A stretch of 64,000 nucleotides of DNA, taken from assembly GCA_021014325.1 (NCBI GenBank), contig JAJGQC010000662.1, forward strand, positions 124,001 through 188,000. The letters are read 5' to 3'. Shown piece after piece: positions 33,401 to 45,400 of this stretch; the first letter of the stretch is position 1, and each line of letters begins with the position of its first letter. The notes below the pieces were generated by a model that saw only the letters and a list, made by a program, of their open reading frames with translations, did no database searches and was not told where the DNA came from. The translations under genes were made by a program, and so were the position numbers. This DNA comes from Plazaster borealis (taxonomy: Eukaryota; Echinodermata; Asteroidea; Forcipulatida; Labidiasteridae).

Positions 33401-36400
33401 GGTGCTCACATCATGTTGGTTGCTCAACAGTTTGTTTTGTTTAAGCGAAAGAAACGATCACTTGTGCTCGAAGTATTTCGTGATCTTGAAAATTGCGCAT
33501 TCGAAGTTAATAATTTCATCCATTTTGTGCGATCCAAATAAGTTATTACTTGCGCTCAAAATAAAAAAATTCTTACGCTCGAAATTGTTTTGTTCGCACA
33601 AAATCATTTCGTTTTCTCAAAATAAAATAAACTATTGAGGAGCCTCGAAAAAATATTGCGAAATTTCTAGGGCACGAAATCATTTCGTGCCCTAGAAATC
33701 AGTTCGATCAAAATAATTTTGAACCCTCAAAGTGCGCTCGAAAATACTTATTAGGGGAACTCGATTTAAATTAGTGCAGAAGCTCGAAAGAAAATTGCAA
33801 AATCATTTCGGGCTTTCGAAGTAATTTTGAGTGCAAAAATGATTAGGCAAGAATTTGGTAAGCTCTCGCAATTACTTGTTTGAGCGCACAAAATGTTCTA
33901 TTTTGAGCGTTCGAAATGATTTCAAGCGAAAATATTTCTTGCGAACCAAATTATTTCGAATAAAATTATTGGAGGTACAAAATGATCACGAGTGGGTGAA
34001 ATACTTCATTTCCAGTGCGTAAAATGGTTTCGAGCTCAATAACTGTTTTTATATTTTGTATACTCGAAATCATTTCGAGCGCTCAAAACATTTCGAGCTC
34101 TCGAAGCGATTTCAATTAACCTAAATGATTAAGAGTTGGCAAAATAATGTAATTTGAGTGAGCTAGATGATTTCAAGTGAGCAAAATGGTTTATTTTGAC
34201 TTGTGTATTGCAAAACAATTCCCGATTTTGGAACAACCTATGATTCCGACGTTAGGTTGCCTTATGTCAAAGATAAACCTGTAAAACTGCACAACATTTT
34301 CCGTAGTTTATCCCGGGACATCTTTAGATTGTATTTCGGATATATATATTCCGTTTTAGTTCATTCTGGATCCATTAATACAAATAGCCAGTAGCGTCTT
34401 CCAAGCGCTTTACTGTCTGGGCAGCTTTCCATGCTAGCCTTGGACTTTGTCCGATACTCTGACCAGTACTCCAATTTGCTGCTTGTGCTTGTCCCATGAA
34501 GGGATTTACTTTTGATGATCACCTCATCAGCTGATTCCAATATGTGGTTAAATGTGCAATTTATTTACTTAATTTTATTAGTTGTATCCTGGTTAAAACA
34601 GTAAATAATCGTTTTTCCAAAATGCTCAAAAGGAAACTACCTTCATAAAAGTATAAAAATAAAAAAAAATGAAAAATACACAGAACACTATCTGTAAACG
34701 TGGTTCGTTTTATCCGTCTTGTTTGGTTACCGGTTTGATAAATTATAATTTTGGAAAAGGCTACTGGAAAAGTTCATTAAGAAGTTTGTCAGCAATGTTA
34801 TGGCAATGGTATGAGTGGGTTCAATTACATTTCTTATCATTTTAAGCGAAGCTAGTTTGTCTAAGTATTTTGTATGATGCGACAAAATCTAATTTAAATA
34901 ATGTAAAGTTGTGTTTCTTAGCTTTTTTTTCTTCTTCTTATATCTCTGTATGCTGGGCTGTTTGTTTGTTTGTTTGTTTTGTGTTTGTTTTTTTTTTGTG
35001 TTTGTCTGCTAATCGAGCGTATCCCTCATTTTAACGAATTCAGGCGTGCTATCAGTTGTAGACTTCACCAGCGTGACAGCTTCTGGCTCTTTGCAAAACA
35101 TGCCATACGTATTCATCGCAAGTTATTTGGTGACTGGTGATGAGACCGCAGCAGACATCAAGGAAGAGCTTGGTTTTTCTCGGTCCATACCGACGGGTGA
35201 CATCACTGGGTGGACGGATGCTTCTAATCGGTTACCTATGACATTACCAAACAGTGTCAAGAGCAGGATGTTCAAAGTGACCAAGGCTAGTAAAGGAAGC
35301 GTTGGTGTTTTCCAGTGGACGTACGACAGCAAAACGGTGACGACGATACTGATGAGGCCCACAGGTGAGTGATCCAAATGAATCAAGCATGTGATGAAGT
35401 TGTGCATTTGCCTGCAAGACTTTGCCTTAGAATATTATAGAATAAATTAGAAAACCACTGATATTGATTTAAGATCAACTTGAACGAAATTAGCATTATT
35501 ATTTCATTCTTAAATAGCAAGGTAAACGATTGTGTAATGATTAGGCAATATATTTTTTAGTAAAACTCATTAAAAATGGTTTAATCATGTAAACATTTTG
35601 ATCAGTGTCACGCTGGGTAAACATGCCGAGTTACAGGAAAAGCATCTAAGCGCCTAAGAATCAAACAGCATTGTGGTAGAAAATGCGTAGCAACAAAGAT
35701 AAACAACCTTTATTAGTCCGTGATGTGACGTATTTTACATCACAAAACGGACTAGTTTTACGCTTGTTTTCTTGGGCACTGGCACTGTTGACTTCACTTT
35801 TGGGGTTCTTTGTTTAGGAATACATTGCTATCATAAATTTACAATAAAACGCATTATTCACAATTTGGTGGTTAATAGTTTTGGACAATTTTAAGTGGCT
35901 GAACACAGCGACAGAGACATAGAACTTACAAAAGTTCTACATTAATATAAACACATTTTTAAGTGATCACTATTGCAAGAAAATAAAATATTAAAGGCAT
36001 TGCCAAAAAGTATGTTATCTTTCAAAAAACAGAAAGTTACGAAGGCTAGCTTTATATAACAGCAAAATGCTACAGCTGTTGTTTCCTTCGTACGCTGCTT
36101 TATATCTGATCCTTCCATATAGATCGGTGTAAATCTGCAATAAAAAACCACAAATTGATCTTAAATACCACTCCCAAAATTATATTGATATCAGACAAGG
36201 TGCTAAAAATGAAAGTATATTTACGTATAAGATTGTCAACAGTTAATACAGCATCTGCGCCTTCTTTACAATTAATAAAACGTGTTCAATAGTTTCGAAG
36301 GTAGTTTCACACATAGACCATCATTGTAATGTTGGATTTAACCGCAATTCTTAAGTTTGTTTTCAGTGAGAATAAATTGTTGTGTTTCAGTTTGAACCAT

Positions 36401-39400
36401 CAATCTCTGTCCTCAGATTTAAGAATTTCACAACCCCATTATTCCGAATATTGTTCCAATGGACCTTATTTTTGACTGCATGGGGGCGCTTTCATCGGGG
36501 AATGTCTTGCATCACAATTACAGTTTCATCTTATTTTAAATGCCTGTATCAAGATGAAATACATAAACATAATAATAAAAAAACAAAAAACCCGTTTGTT
36601 TACTTGTTCCTATAAAAAAATTTGAGACTTATAATTTAGCTAAAATGATAGTGACGTCAATACTTTTGCCCTTGTTTCTCTCAAATCTGTTATACAACGC
36701 GCATTGTGTCAAAGAGCAAAAAATTACACAAGTGGCTAATTTTTTAAAGGACAAATCTGACTCTGTTTGAGACGGAGGATGCCCTTGGTCTAAGGATAAA
36801 ACTTTCTACAGTATTTTCTTGGTTGTTAGTGATGGTAATTGAAATTGAGATGGCAGTCACATTTTTGTTAGACGGAAGTTGTTAACGGAGTCACCGGTAA
36901 TAATTTGTTGATGTTTTTTTATTGTTTGTTTAAAGAAGTACTTGAACGAGACCAAACAGGAAGTACTATTTCCTACAATCCATAAATAAGTGTACAAGCT
37001 TTACGTTCATACAGTTCACATCTTATCAAAATGTTTTTTAAATGTAAAAAAAACAAAAATCATTTCGAACACCACTCAGACGTGCATTTTAACGAGAATC
37101 GCGAAAAAACCCGTGACGTCATCAATCTCAGATAAAAATGTGTGACGTCACTTGTGGGAGTTGTGTTTGTTTACCCCGCGTTGTGTATGCGCTTTGCAAT
37201 GGTTAACGAACCACCTCTATGCAGACGGCTGGAATATCCTCTAAAATGTCGGATAGCAACGGGTCCTGGGAGGAATTTAGCCTTGATGAATAAGAGGTAT
37301 ACTCTGCAACTGTAGATGATAGTGATAGCGTAGAGGGGAGCTCTCCCGATGAGAGAGAGGGGGAGCAAAACAAAATTAAGCACACATGAAGTGTGCATAC
37401 ATGAAGTGTGCATACCACAAAGATGACTTTAAATCGGCCACCATAAAACCAATTCAAAGAAAGTTACATACCAGATCACAGCTAGTTTTACCATCCAGTG
37501 TGAGTTGGTCAAACTCATAGGTTCTCTTTAAGATGATGGATTAATTTGTTTTGATATGGTGAAGTATGAGACTAGTTTTTATTTGGTCATTTAGCCTACT
37601 CCAAAGTTCTGCTCCTCTTTTTTTGAATGACCTGTCCAGTAGCAAGTAAACACATGGGAGTGTATCTCCAGTACCCGACCCCTAGTATTGTAATTGTAAA
37701 CTGATCATTTTTAAAGTAATGAACACGATTAATTAGTCACAAGATCTTTTAGAAGAAATAAGGATTGTTTACACTTTACAGTACTTCTTTTAATAAACCA
37801 TAAGAAAACAATGTACATGTATTTGATCAATTACCCCTATTGATCAAGTGCGTTTACGGGTACATGTGGGCCTACATGTACATGTGAGTACATATTTCCT
37901 GTAAACTAAATTTTAGAAATGAGCCACTTTTCAAATGTAATGTACAAATTGTACCAATATTAAAACCCCTTATTTCCATCCACTTAATAATTCAGGTGCT
38001 TGATGTGTGGCACGTCTTCATTGTTGTTATGAGGTTTTCATATACTCTTCTTAGTATTTATGTTTTGCTGGGGGGGGGGGGCGACTTATGTACAAGAGTG
38101 ACATGTGTTACAGTACAGTTTTTGAGGGGATCCCTCTGCAACACAGGCATAGCATAATGTTTGCCAAGAATAAAATACATTTATTGAGCTGGACGACAGA
38201 AGAAATTGCTGTTGAATTTTTTTTTAAATAATATGGTTTTGGCTTACTAATCAAACAGATAAATTCCCTTGTCCCTTATCAAATTGTTCTGATTTAAAAC
38301 TTAGAGGTTTTACACAAGCATTGCAAAAATGTTAGCACTTAACAATTCTCATGTTACATTTGTTATTTTTCTAATCCAGTACACAAAAGGTTCAGCTATT
38401 AAAAACAAAACACTAAAATACAGATTCAAGCTGTATTCAAATCAAGTGACTTTATACAAGAATTACATGTACATGTATGCACTTCCATAAAATACAGGTA
38501 GTTTGTAGATTTTCAACATCAGAATAATTCCAAACACTTTGATAAACCACGTACTAGGCAACGGTGTACCCAGGGCCCAATTTCGAGCTGCTTCAGCACA
38601 AAAAGTAGCTATAAGCACATCAAAATGATGCTTGCCAAAATAAGGATACCAGCCAGAGTACCATGTCACATGTACAATCTGTGACTGGTATCCTGCTTAT
38701 TTTGGCTAAGCAGAAAGTTGCTAAACATAATTCTCTGCTTAAGCAGCTCCATGAAATTGGGCCCCGGTCTGATACTTCATGGAGGCAATTGTGTCTCCAT
38801 GGCCCTTGGTCATTGCCCTTTTCTAAGGAAAAACTGCCTTGCCCTTACAAGAACAAAGTACATGTATATCAGGCCTGGTGTACCTATTCACTAATCAAGT
38901 GGTGGATAGCGAAATTTATATAACTGACATACAGATCCTTGTCATTTGATTGGTGGAACTTACTTCACGTGACATTCACTATTACTCCCATCCGCACCGG
39001 CGATCAAAAAGACCTATTCGCCCATGGGGAATAGCATTTCCCATTCAACAGTTAGGATCATCCTTGTTCCCAATGTTTTTGAGCAGTACAGCGCCGCCGC
39101 GCCGCTGCTAAAACAAAGGAGCACCTGTGCAAAAGGTTGTGATCCGATTGCTATTAAATTAATTGTGCAGTAATTTGTGTGATTTTTCATAATGTTATAC
39201 TTTTAAAATACATCAAATGACAAGGATCTATATGTCAGTTATATAAAATAAATATTGAGTGGCTTTAATTCGTGGAATGGAAGGAATATTATCGCTCGGT
39301 AAAATTTTGACTGTTCCATTTCACTCGGCTTCGCCTCGTGAAATGGAACAGTCAAAATTTTACATTGCGATAATATTCCTCCCATTCCACTCTGAGCCAC

Positions 39401-42400
39401 TCAATATTTGTATACCATTGTACTGTCCAGTTGGGTTGGGAAAAGTTCTCCGGATGGCATCCATGATGCATGACGGAAGAGGCACTCTGTTGAAACAGCC
39501 AAGGTATCCCCAACACCATCTTACCACTTGCCGATAAGCAACATGACGATATTTTCTGAAAATAAAAAGTGAAATAAAACATGATCAATGTTTCAAATTG
39601 CCTCATTGTGTAGGGTGGGGGGGGGGCGGGGGCAAAGACATAATTCGGGAGGGGGCTATATTATGTATGTATGAAACCATTTATTTCTGCATTACAAGTC
39701 AGACAAGGCCTACATTCAAGGTTGCAAGGCTCTTTTTGGACAATCTTCTGTTTACTTGGCTTTCTTCCTTCTCTTCCCTCGTGTGGTGCTTTGTGGCATA
39801 TCCTTGGGTCCTTTCTTTCTCTTCCCCCTCGCTTTAACTGGCACCTGATCAGTACCCGATACCCCTTGAGATGCTGCAATGGCTAACTCCTGCACTGGTT
39901 GGGTTCTAGCTACCGGTTGTGTTATTTTAGTAAACCTTGAGACAAAAGTATTTACTGCAGTGTTCTTATCCGGTCGAGTCAGAGTGCTAGATATTGTGCC
40001 ATGATTGGAGACTAGCTAGCTGCGAATACATCTCCTTGTCTCTCTCCTGGCATAGAAGTGCAGCCTTTTTTATGACTCTATTCACATAGTCTGAAATTAA
40101 TACAAATATGCAAACATAATAAAATCAAACATTTGTCTAAATCCAAGTCAAGTCACTTGTCATGGCCAAGTCAAGTTGTATCTCATTTTCAAGTCAATTC
40201 AGGTCATTGACTTAATTCAGGTCATCGAGTTATAAATCAGTAACTCTTTAAACTGCTTTTTTTATTGTAGTAATTTAATTGTACAAGTGGTTGTCAACAG
40301 AATATTAATTACTAACCTGCACAGCATCCCCTCAAATGAAAACACATACATTTTGGGTGCGAAGTGATTGATGACCGAATGAAAGCCCTCAACACTAGAT
40401 GTTTGCATTGAAGGGGGGGGGGGAGTATCTGGACGTCCTTTCGAAGATATATGGAACCAAGAACTTTTCCTACCTCTTGCCCTGGTTTGGTTCCTATTTG
40501 TTAAAAGAAAACAAAAGTAATTAATTTTGTTGTAAACTGAAGATATTGGGTTTGAATGTTAGTATTTTTTTTTCAAAATAACACTAAGATTTTAAACAAA
40601 ATGCATAAAGCGCAGTTTTATCAAGTTGTACCAACATGATTTTTTCACTTTTAGTAATTAAATTGCTAAGAAGAGATATTCTGACCTGGTTGTAACCATT
40701 CACGTTCTGGCAATGGTCCATGGGCACATCTTTGAAAGATTGGATTGTCATGAGTATGTATGTTGAGGAGATGATTATGCACACTGTCAAATTTGGCCAG
40801 CATCAGTTCCTTGTCCCCATCATGTGTAGAGGCAGCCACCCAGTAGATGTTATTGATGATCGACTGAATCCAGGGCTTAATGACACCACATCCTGACAGT
40901 TTAGCTTCTTCTTAAGTCCTGTGTAATAGAAAAAATGGTACACATTGTGCAAATTAATATTTAGAAATACTGTAATGATCAGGGTCCTCATTTCTTCAAC
41001 TCTTTTTTACAACTATATCGAGGAAGAACTATTTATTAGACATGAAAGGGGACCCTTATTTCTCAAGCACCACTGAGCTATTATCTTTTTTCAAAGAAAG
41101 ACGTATGGTTTCTCAGCTTTTGCAACATGCCAAACATCATAATAGTGTTTGACTCCTGATGTGGGCACTACCTACTCCCGGATGTGCTTGGCAATCTGAC
41201 GGTGTCTATCTGTGACGATAGCAGACACCGTTATCAATGCGTTGTCCACCCACATCAACGTTCTTATTAGACCTTCAATCTCCATCAAGTTGGACTTATT
41301 ACCAACCTCATTCTTCTACCAAAAACAAAGAAAGAAAATGAGCTCTTAAAGGTTGGTTATTGATTGTTGGGGTATATTGTTTGGAATTTACTCCATAAAG
41401 CAAGAAAGGTAAAATGCCCATTATAAACATCTTTGAAATATTAACAATTCTTGTTAATTGGGTGGCATTGCCAACGATCGAATGCAAACGAAGTCATCGC
41501 GAAATCTTATTGGTCAAAAAAGTTTGTTTACTCCGCTGTTACTCCTTCGTCACAGTAAACTAACCGCATGTTAAATTACGCAACACTGTGTTTATTTGGC
41601 GTTTAAAATTAATATCAAAGAGTAATTAATAGCCTCAATACCGTTACTTAAATTAAATTACAGCTTTAACACTTCGATGACCTAATTCCAGAAGAATTTC
41701 TTGAAAATTTAGATCAAATAATAACAAATGCCTGATGTAACTAACATCAGGCATTTTTTATTTTTGCCCCTTTTTGAAAAAGGGGCAATTATAAACACTA
41801 TCGGCACATTGCCAACTGAACAGCCCCGTTTAAATTATTTTCACATGATGTGTTTAATTTTTCCACTCAATGTTTACGTTTACACAGAGTGTTATTTTTA
41901 TAAACACGTCACGCGTTCATTTTTTTTACAGTGATACGCTTTACCAGCCGTTGCAAGTGTCAAATGTACGGGATATTGCTACGCTCTGTTGCAAGTAGAC
42001 TGGTGCTCTGTTTATGTAAATTGTATTACTATGGCGAGGCATGATGATCCAGTCTACATGTCCATCCAACTGAAAAACGAGTAGGCGAGTATAAACAACC
42101 GACATAATACACGCATCATTCCTGAATTCTGAAAGACCTTTGGAGTCATGTTTTAGTCTATTTTGTAGCCAAAATAGCCCAACAAAGCCCGTGTGTCATC
42201 AGAAAGGCCACATCTTGAGTCCTGTGTTCTTATTCGCTAGGTTCCGCTCGATATCAGTTTTCGATTGGTCGAAACATATTTCCTCCATATAGAAAGTATT
42301 TCGTCAGCTCGAACTCATTTTGTGCACTCAAAATCATGTCGTGCGCTCGAAATGATTTTGAGCCCACTGCTGATTTTGAGCGCAAATAATGTTTTCGAGG

Positions 42401-45400
42401 ACACGAGAGTACGAAATTAAATAATTTCACTCGAAATCATTGTGTGTGCAAAAAGTCACTTCAAGCGCTCGAACAAAATTTATGTTGTGCGCTCACAATA
42501 GGCCTAAACTGTTTCATGAACTCAAAATCGTTTTGCTCAAACGAAACAAATCATTTGGTACATTCAAAACTATTTTGTGCACTCACATTTTTGTTTTTTT
42601 GCACTCAAGAAAATATTCAAGCGCAAGAAATGATATAGAACACTCAAAATTGTTGCAAATGCAAGAAATTATGTCAAGCGCTCAAAAATAAATTATTTCG
42701 CACGAACTCATTTCGGCTAATTCATCATTAACGTTTAATAAACCTTGGCGGGAACTGATTACTTTGGGCGAAGAAATTTGCAGTAACTTTGCAAATAGTC
42801 GAAATCATGTATAGCTAGCGAACGCTTAGTTACCGCAACAGCGCCCTCAATAGATGTAACGAAGTTCTCCGAGTTTGACTGTAACATGGGGCATTCAAAC
42901 ATTAGGGTTCTGGGGATTTCAAGACCAATCCACACACCAAGTGCGGGGTTGATATGCCAAGTACTTCTTGAGTTATCGCTTATACAACAATTATCTTGTT
43001 TTAGCCCTAATGACCTGGACATTGTTGGGGTCTAAAAATAATAGGCTTCTAGTGGGGTTAACAATAGTATTCCACACACCAAGCTTGGAGTTGGTCAAGT
43101 CCTTATTGAGTTATCGTCCGGACACTGATTGCACAAACAAACGTATATAGTGTTTCAAGTCCAAACATCACATGTCCATGAAATTCCAGATTTCACCCCT
43201 AAAAATTCAGGCTTTCAGAACCAGGTCCCCGAGACAGCTATCTTCAGTACTGTTGATGTGTCCTCTTTGCACACTAACATTCCCCAAGATGAGGGGATTG
43301 CTGCCTGCTCACAGCCCCGGCTAGGTCACACCTCAAGGCCCATTTTCCTCATGCTGTCATGCACCGTGTTCTCGCTAAAAACAACTTTTCTTTCCTTTGT
43401 AAGAATTTTCTGCAGATAAAAGTAGATGATGGGTCGTGGCTATGAAATCCTTCCAGAAAACAATTATTGTTCTCTCCGGGGTTTGCATGAAATATAGCCC
43501 AAGTTGTACATAATGTGTCTAAGCAAGAATCAAAATGTTCCCTCGCTCACATATTGTACACTAATGTAATGCGATAAAGAACTGAAACGTAAATGCAACA
43601 TTATTGTTTTGTTAAATCTTTTCGATTTTTAAATTGTTTATATAATATAGGCCTAGATGCTAAAAAGTTATTGTGGAAAAAAATGAACAAAGCTAAAATA
43701 AGTGATGTGGTAGGGGTACTCAGAGCTCATTATTTTGTAGAACTGGTTTGATAACGGTCCAGAATGTTGTTTTGTCTTCTGGTAATAATAATATTGTGAG
43801 CTTGCGAATGTGTTGATGGGGTTAAAACGTCTCCTGCCCGCACCTGTCGCGTCCCTTTTCTCAAACGAAGTCTTATTTGGGGGTGTTTGCACGGCCGGGG
43901 TTGAGTTTTATTATGGGGAAGGATGTACTAGGTAATGATGCATGCTTGGCAAAATGACATGTAGGTTTTTTGAGATGTCAAGACTTGTGTTGCGTAAACT
44001 GACAGGCCTAAGCAATCCACGGGTTTTCGTTGCATGGAAATTATAAAGAGTACTGATGCAAGTTGCAAGTTTCTATGTTATTTTTGACGTTATTTTGTGT
44101 TCCTAAAATTGTGTATTTATTTATTTCTCGATTTATTTGTTTCTTTATGTATCTATCTCTTTTTCTTTATTTCTTAAATGTGTTTGTTTATATTTTTTGT
44201 ATGTCCGTGTTCCCGTTTGTTTGTTCTGTATCAGTGTATTTTTAAATAAATTTTTTAATTACTATTAGTATATTTCGTTATTTCTGTATTTCTTCGTTTA
44301 TGTGTTTTCTTACTTGTTTATTTGTCTATTAATTTCTTTGTTTGTTGATGTATTGGTTTCTGTATTTCCTTGTTTGTAAAGGGGGTCTATAATATATCAT
44401 TGGCCTGAGGCCTTGATTTTGTCCGACCGACCGACCCCTTCAAATAGTTTCACTGGAGGGCTACTCAACAATTTTGTTATTTGCCTTATGAAGAAAAGTT
44501 GGCGAAGTAGGAAACGAAAAAGATGTTGACAAAATCTTTGAACACAATGTGTTTTTTGGAGCAAAGGTACTTTAATTTTACAAAGCTACAATAAACTGTG
44601 ATATGCAAACAAATGTTCTATAGTTCTTAGGGGGTTTGTCGTCGAATAAAGGTTGTATCGAAAGTGATTTTGGCAATGGTAGTTTTTAAACATATCTTAT
44701 ACACGGCAAAAACTAGGGTGTTAAAATTGACACCATTGTTGTTGTCACATATATACCAAAAAAGAATCAAAATTTACACCATGGGGTGTTAAAATAACAC
44801 TTATTGTTGTCAAAACAATTACATTGGTGTTATTTTAACACCCTATGATGTCAATTTTGATTCACTCTTCGGTATATATATGTGACAACACCCACGGTGT
44901 CAATTTTAACACCCCAGTTTTTGCAGTGTATAGAAGATGTGTTATAGAAAACAGATTTGTTTAGGCCTGGGGTGAGAGAGAACTTTTGTTTTGTATTTTT
45001 AGGTAATCTTTGTACTATAAAGGGCATGCTATTGAACTGGAGAAAGATTTGATTAAAATGATTATGGTTTGTCAGTTGTCACTTGAAGTAAATAAAAGCC
45101 CTTAGATTGTAGCTAACGCAAAATATCACCGAACCATGCTCGTATAACTGAGCATTTTGATCTTCACATTTGACCTGTAAAATTTAACTCATCACCTTTG
45201 ACCTTTTCAACCCCAAAACAATCCCAACTTTCCTTTCTCTAAGTGCAAACCCGGACTTAAATTACAAGTTAAGAATTTACCTCTAACTCAAGTTACGGTG
45301 CAGAAACACTTTACCTATAACTCACCGTGACATTGACATTTGACATTTCACCCCCAAAATACTCCCAACTTCCCTTTCTTTTTAAGAGCAACCCCATCCA

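Noticed and set aside
32550..34195. CRISPR array
   Set aside because: The repeats are not constant in sequence or spacing, there are no unique spacers or cas genes, and the DNA is animal.
41726..41788. Bacterial terminators indicating contamination
   Set aside because: Flanking sequence is continuous with animal intron and repeat sequence on both sides.
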